Shown in pieces: positions 18,379 to 27,498 of a stretch of 64,000 nt of DNA (position 1 is its first letter; every line of letters begins with the position of its first letter). Position numbers and translations under genes: made by a program. The stretch is from Oscillospiraceae bacterium (lineage in GTDB: Bacteria; Bacillota; Clostridia; Oscillospirales; Oscillospiraceae). The notes under the pieces are model-generated. The model had not been told where the DNA came from. It searched no databases and saw only the letters and a program-made list of their open reading frames with translations. Location of the stretch: positions 62,001-126,000 of the forward strand of contig CACYHB010000003.1 of assembly GCA_902774015.1 (NCBI GenBank), read 5' to 3'.

Positions 18379-18407
18379 TTGCATTTTAGAAATAGCTCCC
18401 ATATAAT
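18379..18407 (+). promoter_or_regulatory. Sigma-A promoter of the dcw cluster
   Basis: TTGCAT at 18379 and a consensus TATAAT at 18402 are spaced by 17 bases. The predicted start near 18414 places the MraZ operator directly over the initially transcribed region. Confidence 0.8.
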
Positions 18408-18416
18408 AAATTTGTA

Positions 18417-18446
18417 AGTGGTAAGAAGTGGTGGAAAATGGTGCGT
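18417..18446 (+). promoter_or_regulatory. MraZ operator: three direct repeats, 10-bp period
   Basis: AGTGGT at 18417, AGTGGT at 18427 and AATGGT at 18437 are spaced exactly ten bases. MraZ is known to bind three or four such in-phase repeats upstream of its own gene in E. coli and Mollicutes. Autoregulation of the division operon is therefore expected. Confidence 0.75.
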
Positions 18447-18472
18447 TTTTCCACGATTGGGGGCGGTTTTCC

Positions 18473-18889
18473 ATGACAGGTGAATATCAGCACGCGCTCG
18501 ACAACAAGGGCCGTCTTTTCATCCCTGCCAAGCTCCGGGACGAGCTGGGCGAGGTGTTTTATATCACGCTCTCGATGGATCGCTGCCTCAGCGCTTACAG
18601 CAGTGAGGCCTGGCAGGCATTCTCCGAGAAGGTGAATGCGATGCCCTATGTGAAGCAGCGCAAAATGCGCCCGCTCTTTGCGCATGCCGCCCGCTGTGAA
18701 ATGGATGCACAGGGGAGAACGCTGATCCCGCAGAATCTGCGGGAATACGCGGGTTTTACGAAAAATGTGACGGTTGTCGGCTGCAACAACCATGCAGAAC
18801 TCTGGGACAGCGAGGTCTGGAGCGAGGTTTGTACCTCGGAGATCAGCCCGGAGAACATCGCCGCCGTCATGGAGGAGCTGGATTTCTGA
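18473..18889 (+). CDS. mraZ: Transcriptional regulator MraZ
   Basis: This 138-aa protein has two AbrB-like MraZ repeats, each with the DxxGR motif (LDNKGRLFIPAKLR and MDAQGRTLIPQNLR). MraZ forms a ring and binds direct repeats upstream of the dcw operon. ATG 18473 was chosen because MTGEYQHALDNKGR is the family's N-terminus; the longer in-frame start at 18428 lies within the operator. It overlaps rsmH by one base. Confidence 0.93.
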   Translation: MTGEYQHALDNKGRLFIPAKLRDELGEVFYITLSMDRCLSAYSSEAWQAFSEKVNAMPYVKQRKMRPLFAHAARCEMDAQGRTLIPQNLREYAGFTKNVTVVGCNNHAELWDSEVWSEVCTSEISPENIAAVMEELDF

Positions 18890-19824
18890 TGGATGCGCCG
18901 AAGCATGTTTCCGTACTGCTGCAGGAATGCATCGACAACCTGAACATAAAACCGGATGGGACTTACCTGGACGGCACGCTTGGTATGGGCGGGCATTCGT
19001 ATGAGATCGCCTCCCGCCTGACCACGGGCCGTCTTATTTGCGTTGACAGGGACGAGACGGCCATTGAGCGCGCCGGCAGCCGCCTGGCCTGCTTCGGCGA
19101 GAAGGTCACGCTGGTCCACGGCAATTTCTCGGATGCCGCTGCGATCCTGGAGGATCTGGACGTCACGGGCGTCGACGGCATGCTCTTCGATCTGGGCGTG
19201 TCATCTCCTCAGCTGGATGAGGCGGAGCGAGGTTTTTCTTACATGCAGGATGCGCCGCTGGATATGCGGATGGACGGCTCTGCCGCGCTCAGCGCTTACG
19301 ACGTGGTGAACACTTACAGCGCCGACCGTCTCAACCGCATCCTCTGGGACTATGGCGAAGAGCGCTACGCCAGACGCATTACGGCGGGGATCCTGGCGGC
19401 CAGAGAGAAAGCGCCGATCGCATCCACGCTGGAGCTGGTGGAGATCATCAAGTCAGCGCTGCCGGCGCCCGCGTTGCGGGAAAAGCAGCACCCGGCCAAA
19501 CGCAGCTTTCAGGCGATCCGCATAGCTGTCAACGACGAGCTGGGCGCCATCGCTTCCATGATGGAGACGGCGCCGGACAAGCTGAACGTGGGCGGAAGGC
19601 TCTGTGTTATCAGCTTCCACTCGCTGGAGGACCGGATCGTGAAGGCCGGGATCGCCGCACGGGAAAACGGCTGCACCTGCCCCCGGGAGGCGCCGATCTG
19701 CACCTGCGGCTTTGTAAAAACGCTGCGCAGCGTGAGTCGAAAGCCGATTTTGCCGAGCGCGGAAGAGATAGAGAGAAATCCCCGCTCCCGCAGCGCCAAG
19801 CTGCGTGTGGCGGAGAGAGTATGA
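18889..19824 (+). CDS. rsmH: 16S rRNA (cytosine-1402 N4)-methyltransferase
   Basis: This 311-aa SAM methyltransferase modifies C1402 of 16S rRNA. Motifs are HVSVLLQEC at the N-terminus, YLDGTLGMGGHS for SAM binding, and the C-terminal ISFHSLEDRIVK. The start ATG overlaps the mraZ stop, and the 3' end overlaps ftsL by four bases, as in classical dcw clusters. Confidence 0.95.
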   Translation: MDAPKHVSVLLQECIDNLNIKPDGTYLDGTLGMGGHSYEIASRLTTGRLICVDRDETAIERAGSRLACFGEKVTLVHGNFSDAAAILEDLDVTGVDGMLFDLGVSSPQLDEAERGFSYMQDAPLDMRMDGSAALSAYDVVNTYSADRLNRILWDYGEERYARRITAGILAAREKAPIASTLELVEIIKSALPAPALREKQHPAKRSFQAIRIAVNDELGAIASMMETAPDKLNVGGRLCVISFHSLEDRIVKAGIAARENGCTCPREAPICTCGFVKTLRSVSRKPILPSAEEIERNPRSRSAKLRVAERV

Positions 19825-20105
19825 GACAAATCAACGAGATCCTGTTTCGCGCCGTGTGCCTCTGCGCCGCGGTGCTGATGCTGCTGGCAAGTCTGCTGTG
19901 CTCCATCCGGGTGGCCGCCGTGAATGACAGAGCGGCAGGAATCGAACGGGAGAACGCCGTCCTGACTGAAGAGATCGCAATGCTCACAGCGCGTTTCGAG
20001 AGCCGCCTCAGCCTGGACGAGCTGGAGCGCATCGCAGCAGAAAAGCTGGGCATGCAGCGAGTATCACCCGGCCAGATCGTGATGATGGATCTTCCTGCCG
20101 AATAG
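19821..20105 (+). CDS. ftsL: Cell division protein FtsL-like
   Basis: This 94-aa single-pass protein has a short cytoplasmic end, one hydrophobic helix at residues 9-28, then a heptad-rich coiled coil with ENAVLTEEI and a final LERIAAEKLGM segment typical of FtsL/DivIC. It is expected to form the FtsQLB complex at the septum. Sequence conservation is weak, as usual; position between rsmH and the PBP gene is the main support. Confidence 0.8.
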   Translation: MRQINEILFRAVCLCAAVLMLLASLLCSIRVAAVNDRAAGIERENAVLTEEIAMLTARFESRLSLDELERIAAEKLGMQRVSPGQIVMMDLPAE

Positions 20106-20157
20106 GCCTGTGGGAGGCATGTTCGCGCTCTGAGCAGAATATGGATAGCTGAGCATC

Positions 20158-20183
20158 TCCTGTGGAAGTGTTTTTCCACAGGA
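20158..20183 (+). repeat. Perfect 10-bp inverted repeat between ftsL and the PBP gene
   Basis: TCCTGTGGAA (20158) and TTCCACAGGA (20174) are separated by six bases. No T-tract follows, so it is not a classical terminator. It lies 12 bases before the PBP ribosome binding site and could act in RNA processing, stability or attenuation. Confidence 0.6.
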
Positions 20184-20206
20184 GAAACTGATGTGGAGGC
20201 TATGCC

Positions 20207-22537
20207 ATGTTCCTCAATCCCAAGTCAGCGCAGGCGGTGAGCGCGCCGACGCGGCAGATGCTGCGCAGGGCGCTGTGCCTGATGGCGTTCTTCGGCATTC
20301 TGCTTTTTGCCCTGCTGCTGGCACGCCTTTTTCGCCTGCAGATCCTCGATCACGAGCGTTACGAGCGCCTTGCCATGGAGCAGCAGCTGCGCGACGCCCC
20401 ATGCTCCGCCGCGCGCGGGATCATCTACGATACCCATAAGGAACCCCTGGCGGTTTCTGCCTCCGTGGACAATGTCTATTTGAGCCCGGCGGAGATCCAG
20501 GCCTACGGGGAAGACCCCAAACTTATCGCCCGGGGACTTGCGGAACTACTGGGTCTGGATTATAATGAACTGCTGCGGAAATGCGATCAGACCGGTTCCT
20601 GGTATGTGACGGTTGCGAGAAAACTGGAGCGGGAGCAGGCGGACGCGGTCCGTGCCTTCAAATGCGAGAACAATCTTCGCGGTGTGCGTCTGGAGACCGA
20701 CACCAAGCGCTATTATCCCAATTCCTCTCTGGCCTGCCACCTGGTCGGTTTTGTCGGGACGGACAACTACGGCCTGGAGGGGATCGAGGCGCGTTATGAC
20801 GAGCTTCTGGCCGGTACCGCAGGGAGAACGCGCCGCATGACGAACGCCTTCGGTACGGACCTGCTCTTTGAGCAATTCGAGGAGTACGAGCCCGGGCAGG
20901 ACGGCTGCGATATCGTCACCACCATCGACACGGCCATCCAGTACTATGTGGAGAAGAATCTGCGGCAGGCTGTCGCGGATTACGATATTCAAAACGGCGC
21001 CGGCGCCATCGTGATGGATGTTAAGACCGGCGCGGTGCTGGCCATGGCCTCGCTGGACGGCTACGATCTGAACCATTTTCTGGATGTTGCCCCCGAGGTG
21101 CAGGCGCTGATCGACGGCGCTCCCACCGAAGAGGAAAAACAGGCGATCCGCAGCGCGGCTCAGATCCGCCAGTGGCGCAACAAGGCCCTGTCAGATACCT
21201 ATGAGCCGGGCTCCACTTTCAAGATCATCACGCTTGCCATGGCGCTGGAGGAAGGCGTCGTAAACGAGCAGAGCAGCTTTTTCTGTCCCGGCAGCGTCAG
21301 CGTCAAGGGACGCAGCAGCCCGATCCGCTGCTGGAAGGACGGGGGCCACGGCTCCCAGAACCTGACTCAGGCGGTGCAGCACTCCTGCAACGCGGCCTTT
21401 GTGAACATCGGCCTGCGCGTGGGGGCGGAACGCTTTTACGATTACTGCGAGGCCTTCGGCTTCCTGGAGAAGACCGGCGATCCCGACGAGAATCTGACGG
21501 CACGGACGGGCATTGATCTTTCGGGCGAGAGCGGCAGCATCTGGTGGAGCGAGAATACTTTCTGCTCCCAAAGAAATCTGTCGCAGCTTGCGGCAGCCTC
21601 CTTCGGTCAGACCTTTACCATCACGCCTCTGCAGCTCATTACGGCGGTCTCCGCCTGCGTAAACGGCGGTTATCTCATGCAGCCCTACGTCGTCCGACAG
21701 ATCCTGAACCCGGACGGCAGCGTGGCCTCCGAGCGAAAGCCCACCCTGCGCCGTCAGGTGATCAGCGAAGAAACCAGTGCCAAAGTCCGCACGATCCTGG
21801 AACAGGTGGTGGGCGACCCGAAGGAGGGGACCGGCCGCAACGCGGCCGTTGCGGGCTACCGAATCGGCGGAAAGACGGGCACCAGCGAGAAGGTAAGCCT
21901 GGAAGCGAAGACCGGCGTCAAGCAGTATATCGTCTCTTTTATCGGCATTGCCCCGGCGGATGATCCGCAGATCGCGGTGCTCGCCTTTCTGGATACCCCG
22001 TCCCACGCCTCCGGCGTGTACGTCAGCGGCGGGCAGATGGCGGCGCCTGTGGTCGGCAATATGATGGCCGACATTCTGCCTTATCTCGGCGTGGAGCCGA
22101 ATCTGAGCGATGAGGAAGCGGCGCGCCTGGACGTGCCGATGCCGGTCCTCACCGAACTCAGCCTGGAGGAGGCAGAAGAACGGATCAGGGAAGCAGGGCT
22201 GCGCTGCCGTACGATCGGCGGCGGAGGAGTCGTGACCGGACAGCTTCCGGGCGCAGGGCAGAGCATTGCCCGCGGAACGGAGATCATTTTGTATCTGGGG
22301 GCGGAGCCCTCGACAGACACGGAGATCCTTCCGGACCTCACCGGCATGAGCTATGAACAGGCTCGTGATACGCTCTCCTATTACGGCCTTTATCTCAGGA
22401 CGGCAAGCCCTGTGAGCGCGGAAGAGGAACAGAAGGTGGGCGGTCAGAGCGTGGCCGCCGGAACGGCGCTGGATCACGGCAGCGTAATCACCGTGACGCT
22501 GATTGACAGCGACGAAACGATGTTGGGGATCTATTGA
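20207..22537 (+). CDS. PASTA-domain class B penicillin-binding protein (FtsI/SpoVD type)
   Basis: This 776-aa septal transpeptidase cross-links peptidoglycan with FtsW. It has one transmembrane helix (residues 24-43), a dimerisation/pedestal domain, and a transpeptidase domain with the active-site motif STFK at Ser336, SCN at 393-395 and KTGT at 556-559. Two C-terminal PASTA repeats span about residues 640-770. Firmicute clusters often carry a pair (pbpB and spoVD); only one is present here, so it may serve vegetative division, sporulation, or both. GGAGG at 20195 sets the start. Confidence 0.92.
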   Translation: MFLNPKSAQAVSAPTRQMLRRALCLMAFFGILLFALLLARLFRLQILDHERYERLAMEQQLRDAPCSAARGIIYDTHKEPLAVSASVDNVYLSPAEIQAYGEDPKLIARGLAELLGLDYNELLRKCDQTGSWYVTVARKLEREQADAVRAFKCENNLRGVRLETDTKRYYPNSSLACHLVGFVGTDNYGLEGIEARYDELLAGTAGRTRRMTNAFGTDLLFEQFEEYEPGQDGCDIVTTIDTAIQYYVEKNLRQAVADYDIQNGAGAIVMDVKTGAVLAMASLDGYDLNHFLDVAPEVQALIDGAPTEEEKQAIRSAAQIRQWRNKALSDTYEPGSTFKIITLAMALEEGVVNEQSSFFCPGSVSVKGRSSPIRCWKDGGHGSQNLTQAVQHSCNAAFVNIGLRVGAERFYDYCEAFGFLEKTGDPDENLTARTGIDLSGESGSIWWSENTFCSQRNLSQLAAASFGQTFTITPLQLITAVSACVNGGYLMQPYVVRQILNPDGSVASERKPTLRRQVISEETSAKVRTILEQVVGDPKEGTGRNAAVAGYRIGGKTGTSEKVSLEAKTGVKQYIVSFIGIAPADDPQIAVLAFLDTPSHASGVYVSGGQMAAPVVGNMMADILPYLGVEPNLSDEEAARLDVPMPVLTELSLEEAEERIREAGLRCRTIGGGGVVTGQLPGAGQSIARGTEIILYLGAEPSTDTEILPDLTGMSYEQARDTLSYYGLYLRTASPVSAEEEQKVGGQSVAAGTALDHGSVITVTLIDSDETMLGIY

Positions 22538-22540
22538 GTT

Positions 22541-23992
22541 ATGAAACTGAAAGAGATCATTCGAAATATAAAGGTCATTTGCTGCACCGCGGACCCGGAA
22601 ACGGAGATCAGCGGCGTGAGCTACGACTCCCGCAGGGTGCAGCCGGGCGACCTCTTTGTGGCTGTGCGCGGTTTTTCCTCGGACGGCCACCGCTATATTC
22701 CCATGGCGCGGGAAAAAGGAGCCGCGGCGATCCTTTGTGAAGAGCTTCCCGAGGATGCGTCTGCCTGTGTGCAGACAGACAACTGCCGACTGGGGCTTGC
22801 CCTCTGCAGCCGGGATTTCTTCGGCAATCCCGCCGCCGAAATGACCGTGATCGGCATCACCGGCACCAGCGGAAAGACGACCACCAGCTACCTGATGAAG
22901 CATATGCTGGAGGCAAAGCTCGGAGCTAAGGTCGGGCTGATCGGCACAAACGGCAACTGGATCGGGCAGGAGGAGCTGCACACCGAGCACACCACCCCCG
23001 AATCCAACGATCTGCAGCGCTTGTTCCGATGCATGGCAGACGCCGGCTGCACCCATGTGGTGATGGAGGTATCGTCCCATTCCCTGAGTCTGGACCGGGT
23101 GGCCGGCATCCACTTCGATACCGCGGTCTATACGAATCTGAGTCAGGACCATCTGGATTTTCACGGGAGCATGGAGGAATACGCCGCTGCCAAGCGGCTG
23201 CTGTTCAGCCGCTGCGGTGTCGGCTGCATCAATGTGGACGATCCCTGGGCGGACTATATGTGCATGGGCGCCGACTGCAAAATCCTGTCCTATTCCGCCG
23301 AGCGGGAGGACGCCGATCTGATGGCAAAGGACGTTCGGCTCTCTGCCTCCGGCGTCCGCTTCACGGCGGTTCATCGGGCAGAGACTGCGGAGACCTTTCT
23401 GAAGATCCCAGGCAGCTTTTCCGTTTATAACGCGCTTGCGGTGATGGCGGCCGGTCTCACACTGGGCCTCTCTCTTGCCGACTGTGCTGACGCCCTTCGT
23501 GACGCGAAGGGTGTCAAGGGGCGTTTGGAACTGGTACCCACCGACGGAAACGGCACTGTCCTCATCGATTACTGCCATAAGCCCGATGCACTGGAGAAGG
23601 TGCTGCGGAGCCTGCGGCCCGTAACACGCGGGCGGCTGATCGTGCTCTTCGGCTGCGGCGGCGACCGGGACCGGCTCAAGCGCCCCATCATGGGCCGGAT
23701 CGCGGCTGAGAATGCGGATCTTGTGGTCGTCACGAGCGACAATCCACGGACCGAGGAACCCATGGCCATCATTGAGGAGATCCTGGCCGGGATACAGGGG
23801 AGCGAAACGCCCACACAGGTGATCTGCGACCGTGTGGAAGCCATCGGCTGGGCTATTGACAATCTGCTGCCCGGTGATGTATTATTGCTTGCCGGCAAAG
23901 GTCACGAGGACTATCAGGTGGTTGGCCATGAGAAGCACCACATGGATGAGCGTGAGATCGTTGCCGACGCTTTGAAGAGACGAAAGAGCTGA
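22541..23992 (+). CDS. murE: UDP-MurNAc-tripeptide synthetase MurE
   Basis: MurE adds the third stem residue to UDP-MurNAc-L-Ala-D-Glu. The 483-aa protein has the ATP loop GTSGKTTTSYL, the TTPESNDLQ substrate segment and DNPRTEEP near residue 405. DNPR is associated with meso-diaminopimelate rather than lysine, so the peptidoglycan is probably DAP-type. The P-loop has Ser where Asn is more usual (GTNGKTT). It starts three bases after the PBP stop and is followed directly by mraY; murF, usually between them, is missing. Confidence 0.95.
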   Translation: MKLKEIIRNIKVICCTADPETEISGVSYDSRRVQPGDLFVAVRGFSSDGHRYIPMAREKGAAAILCEELPEDASACVQTDNCRLGLALCSRDFFGNPAAEMTVIGITGTSGKTTTSYLMKHMLEAKLGAKVGLIGTNGNWIGQEELHTEHTTPESNDLQRLFRCMADAGCTHVVMEVSSHSLSLDRVAGIHFDTAVYTNLSQDHLDFHGSMEEYAAAKRLLFSRCGVGCINVDDPWADYMCMGADCKILSYSAEREDADLMAKDVRLSASGVRFTAVHRAETAETFLKIPGSFSVYNALAVMAAGLTLGLSLADCADALRDAKGVKGRLELVPTDGNGTVLIDYCHKPDALEKVLRSLRPVTRGRLIVLFGCGGDRDRLKRPIMGRIAAENADLVVVTSDNPRTEEPMAIIEEILAGIQGSETPTQVICDRVEAIGWAIDNLLPGDVLLLAGKGHEDYQVVGHEKHHMDEREIVADALKRRKS

Positions 23993-24005
23993 TGGAGATA
24001 GAGTG

Positions 24006-25016
24006 ATGACGATAAAGCTGACGTGCGCGTTTGCGCTGGCCTTCCTGTTTGCGACGGCTTTCGGGAAGTACTATATTCCCTGGCTGCAGAAGCAGAAGGC
24101 CGGGCAGGAGATCAAGGAAAACGGCCCCACCTGGCATAACAGCAAGGCTGGGACGCCTACCATGGGCGGCGTCATGTTTATCCTGGCGACGGCTTTCGTC
24201 TGTCTGACCGTGGGCTTTCCCGGCATGCTGCACGGGGAGTTCGTGCACATCTTTGTGCTGCTCTTTGCCTGCGTTTTCGGCGGCATCGGCTTTCTTGACG
24301 ACTGGCAGAAGATCCGGCGTCATCAGAACACCGGCCTGTCCGCGAGAGCAAAGTTCCTGCTGCAGCTGGCTGCGGCGCTGGTCTTCGTGCTGTTGATGCG
24401 GCATATCGGATATCTGCGGCCCAATCTCTATGTGCCCTTCTCCGGACGCACTATCCACATGCCCGAGTGGCTCTATTTCGTCTTTGCGGCCTTTGTGATC
24501 GTGGGCACGGTCAATGCCGTCAACATCACAGACGGCGTGGACGGGCTCGCCACAGGCACCTCGATCCCCGTGTGCCTGTTCTTCGTGTTCCTGAGCTTTG
24601 CCTGGGGGCGTGAGTATCTGCAGCTGGGCATCTTCGCCTCCGGTCTGGTGGGCGGCCTGCTGGGCTTTCTTGTCTATAACTTCAATCCTGCCAAGGTCTT
24701 TATGGGCGATACCGGTTCGCTTTTTCTGGGCGGCGCTGTCGCGGCACTGGCTTTCGCTTATGATATTCCGCTGATCCTCATCACCCTTGGGATCATCTAC
24801 ATCATCGAAACGCTCTCCGACATCATTCAGGTCGGCTACTTCAAGCTCTCCCACGGCAAGCGGGTCTTCCGCATGGCGCCTTTCCACCACCATCTGGAGA
24901 TGGGCGGATGGACGGGAAAAAAGTGGAAAGAGAGAGAACTTTTTGTCCTGTTTACAGGCATATCTCTGGTCTTTGCGATCATATCCTTTATTGGGGTTTA
25001 TTCCCGCTATATGTGA
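24006..25016 (+). CDS. mraY: Phospho-N-acetylmuramoyl-pentapeptide transferase
   Basis: MraY transfers phospho-MurNAc-pentapeptide to undecaprenyl phosphate, giving lipid I at the membrane. This 336-aa polytopic enzyme has PTMGGVMF near the N-terminus, FLDDWQK with the catalytic Asp pair, NITDGVDGLATG, FMGDTGSLFLGG and the C-terminal HHHLEMGGW. ATG 24006 has GGAG eight bases upstream; a GTG one codon earlier is possible. Confidence 0.96.
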   Translation: MTIKLTCAFALAFLFATAFGKYYIPWLQKQKAGQEIKENGPTWHNSKAGTPTMGGVMFILATAFVCLTVGFPGMLHGEFVHIFVLLFACVFGGIGFLDDWQKIRRHQNTGLSARAKFLLQLAAALVFVLLMRHIGYLRPNLYVPFSGRTIHMPEWLYFVFAAFVIVGTVNAVNITDGVDGLATGTSIPVCLFFVFLSFAWGREYLQLGIFASGLVGGLLGFLVYNFNPAKVFMGDTGSLFLGGAVAALAFAYDIPLILITLGIIYIIETLSDIIQVGYFKLSHGKRVFRMAPFHHHLEMGGWTGKKWKERELFVLFTGISLVFAIISFIGVYSRYM

Positions 25017-25052
25017 GGATCGTGCATCTGTGAAAGTCGGGGAGGTGGTTGT

Positions 25053-26213
25053 TTGCGCTACGACGGCGCCCGCCTCGCCGACTTTTCCGCACCGAAGACC
25101 GGAGGGAACAAAAGAGGCAGAGCGGACCTGAGCTTTCTGCTGATGGTGCTTGGCCTGCTGATCCTGGGGGTGCTGATGGTACTCTCCGCCAGTTTCCCCC
25201 GGGCCTTTTATGATCCCGGCCGCGTGACCGGCGGCAATGCCGCCTACTATTTTGTAAGGCAGCTGTTCTTTGCCCTGCTCGGGCTTGCCGTGATGTGGCT
25301 TGCTTCCCGGCTTCCCATGGGCTTTTACAGGCGCTATGCTTTTGCTTTCCTCGCGTTCACGCTTGTGCTGCTGGCCCTTGTCCCGATCATCGGCGTGAAG
25401 GCCAACGGCTCACGCCGCTGGCTCGGTGTGGGCGGCCTGACACTGCAGCCTTCGGAACTGGCAAAGCTCGCGGTGATCCTGTCCTTCTCGGTGCTGATCT
25501 GCCGATACCGGGAGCGGATGCGCACGATCCGGTACGGGATCGTGCCTTTTCTGGGTATACTCGGCTGTGTGGTCGGCCTTCTTGTGCTGGAGCCGCATTT
25601 TTCGGCTTCCGTCATCATTCTCGCTGTCGGGGCAGTCATGCTCTTCCTCGGCGGAGTGGGGATCGGATGGTTTGCCGCTGCTTTCGCGGCGGCGGGCGGC
25701 GGTCTTCTTGTGCTGCTGACATTCTTTCCCTACGCCTCTTCCCGCATCATGACCTGGCGCGATCCTTTTTCCAGTTCTTCCGACGAGGGCTATCAGATTG
25801 TCCAGTCTCTGTATACCATCGGGTCCGGCGGGCTGTGCGGCCTGGGACTCGGCGGCAGCCGTCAGAAGTATCTGTATCTGCCGGAGGAGCACAACGACTT
25901 TATCTTTTCCGTCTGCTGCGAGGAGCTCGGCTTCCTCGGCGCGGCGCTGATCCTTCTTCTTTTTGCTCTGCTGATCCTGCGGGGCTATTGGATCGCTCTG
26001 AACTGCCGCAGCCGCTTTTCCTTTCTGGTCTGTGCCGGGATCACGACGCTGCTGGCAATCCAGGTTTTTCTCAATGTGGCGGTGGTGACCAATCTGCTGC
26101 CCTGCACCGGGATCTCGCTCCCGTTTTTCAGCTACGGCGGGACGGCGCTGCTGATTCAGCTGGGGGAGATGGGGATCGTGCTCAGCGCTTCCAGAGATGT
26201 CCTGGAAACATAA
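25053..26213 (+). CDS. ftsW: Peptidoglycan glycosyltransferase FtsW
   Basis: This 386-aa SEDS-family lipid II polymerase works with the septal PBP. About ten transmembrane segments are visible, with the motifs NGSRRWLGVGGLTLQPSELAK, LPEEHNDFIFSVCCEELGFLG and PFFSYGGTALL that define the family. The start is TTG 25053 behind GGGAGGTGG, as no earlier ATG fits and the next lies within the first membrane helix. The 36-base gap after mraY is where murD would normally be; it is absent. Confidence 0.95.
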   Translation: MRYDGARLADFSAPKTGGNKRGRADLSFLLMVLGLLILGVLMVLSASFPRAFYDPGRVTGGNAAYYFVRQLFFALLGLAVMWLASRLPMGFYRRYAFAFLAFTLVLLALVPIIGVKANGSRRWLGVGGLTLQPSELAKLAVILSFSVLICRYRERMRTIRYGIVPFLGILGCVVGLLVLEPHFSASVIILAVGAVMLFLGGVGIGWFAAAFAAAGGGLLVLLTFFPYASSRIMTWRDPFSSSSDEGYQIVQSLYTIGSGGLCGLGLGGSRQKYLYLPEEHNDFIFSVCCEELGFLGAALILLLFALLILRGYWIALNCRSRFSFLVCAGITTLLAIQVFLNVAVVTNLLPCTGISLPFFSYGGTALLIQLGEMGIVLSASRDVLET

Positions 26214-26230
26214 GTTAGGAGATAGAAAAC

Positions 26231-27355
26231 ATGAGATTTATCTTTACCTGCGGCGGGACAGCCGGACACGTGAACCCTGCGCTGGCCGTGGCCGGGCGCC
26301 TGCGGGAGAGAATGCCCGACACCGAGATCCTTTTTCTCGGAGCCGAGGGCAAGATGGAGATGGAGCTTGTCCCCCGGGCGGGCTATAAGATCCTGCCGCT
26401 GCATATCACGAACATCGCACGGGGCAAGAGCCTTGAGGCGCTGGCGCATAATCTGGACACGGTGAAAAACGTGATCGCATCCGAGCGGGAAGCACGGCGC
26501 ATTATCCGGGGATTCCGGCCGGACGCGGTGATCGGCACCGGCGGCTACGTGTGTTATCCGGTGCTGATGGCAGCGTCGAGACTGCATATCCCGACGCTGG
26601 TCCATGAGAGCAACGCACTCCCCGGCCTCACTACGCGCCTCCTGGCAAAGCACGTGGACAGGATCATGGTGGGCTTCGAGGAGAGCCGGAAGCACTATCC
26701 GGAACCGGAAAAAGTCAGCGTCACAGGAACGCCGGTGCGGGGAGAGTTCTCCGCGTATACGCGGGAGAGCGCGAAAAAAGAACTGGGACTTCCGGCGGAG
26801 CTTCCGCTTGTGGTGTCCGTCTGGGGCTCGCTTGGGTCCGGTCATATGAACGGGATCCTGCTGGAGCTTTTGCCGCTGCTTGAGGGGCAGCGGGAATTCC
26901 GCCTGCTTCACGCCATCGGCAGCAGAGATTTTGAGGATATTACCCGCCGACTTGCCGAGACTTCGCTTCGGCCGGCAGACTGCGGCGTTGAGTTTCGGGA
27001 GTATATCTACGATATGCCCCGTGTAATGACGGCGGCGGATCTGATCCTTTGCCGGGCAGGCGCATCGACGCTGGCGGAACTGACCTGGCTGGGAAAGCCG
27101 TCTCTGATCGTTCCTTCTCCCAACGTAACGGACAATCATCAGGAGAAAAATGCCCGCGTGCTGGAGCGCGCCGGCGGCGCGAAGGTGCTGCTGGAGGGCG
27201 AATTTGACGCGGCCTCTCTCCTGTCGGAGGTGCGCGCGCTTCTTGCCGACAGAAAGGCTCTGGACAGCATGGGGAGCGCCATGGCCGCGCTGTCCGTTCC
27301 GGAGGCCGCTGATCGGATATGCGGGCAGATCCTTGAAATGAGCCGCAAGAACTGA
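26231..27355 (+). CDS. murG: UDP-GlcNAc:lipid I GlcNAc transferase MurG
   Basis: MurG converts lipid I to lipid II on the cytoplasmic face of the membrane. This 374-aa GT-B enzyme has an N-terminal glycine loop CGGTAGHVNPALAVA, GTGGYVCYP, HESNALPG, and a C-terminal UDP-binding region with CRAGASTLAELTWLGKPSLIVPSP. A GGAG ribosome binding site precedes ATG 26231. It is followed by a structured 143-base gap before the second murA. Confidence 0.95.
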   Translation: MRFIFTCGGTAGHVNPALAVAGRLRERMPDTEILFLGAEGKMEMELVPRAGYKILPLHITNIARGKSLEALAHNLDTVKNVIASEREARRIIRGFRPDAVIGTGGYVCYPVLMAASRLHIPTLVHESNALPGLTTRLLAKHVDRIMVGFEESRKHYPEPEKVSVTGTPVRGEFSAYTRESAKKELGLPAELPLVVSVWGSLGSGHMNGILLELLPLLEGQREFRLLHAIGSRDFEDITRRLAETSLRPADCGVEFREYIYDMPRVMTAADLILCRAGASTLAELTWLGKPSLIVPSPNVTDNHQEKNARVLERAGGAKVLLEGEFDAASLLSEVRALLADRKALDSMGSAMAALSVPEAADRICGQILEMSRKN

Positions 27356-27366
27356 ACAATGCGCAG

Positions 27367-27493
27367 CCCCCGTGCATAGGATGGCCTGATTGTATGCACG
27401 GGGGTTTCCAGCATCGAGCGGGCTTGTCCGGGAAGGATCCCGACGCACGAGACAGCTTGTGTGCCCCCGATTCTCTGATCTGAACTGGGGGCA
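27367..27493 (+). promoter_or_regulatory. Structured leader between murG and murA2
   Basis: Stem 1 is a perfect 12-bp inverted repeat (27367-27378 with 27393-27404, 14-base loop). Stem 2 is a 5-bp GC hairpin at 27429-27442. Stem 3 pairs TGCCCCC (27462) with GGGGGCA (27487), and its 3' arm is the only purine-rich sequence at ribosome-binding distance from ATG 27499. The CGGGGG of stem 1 can alternatively pair with the CCCCCG of stem 3. I see no convincing promoter in this gap. A regulatory role is inference. Confidence 0.45.
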
Positions 27494-27498
27494 ATGGG

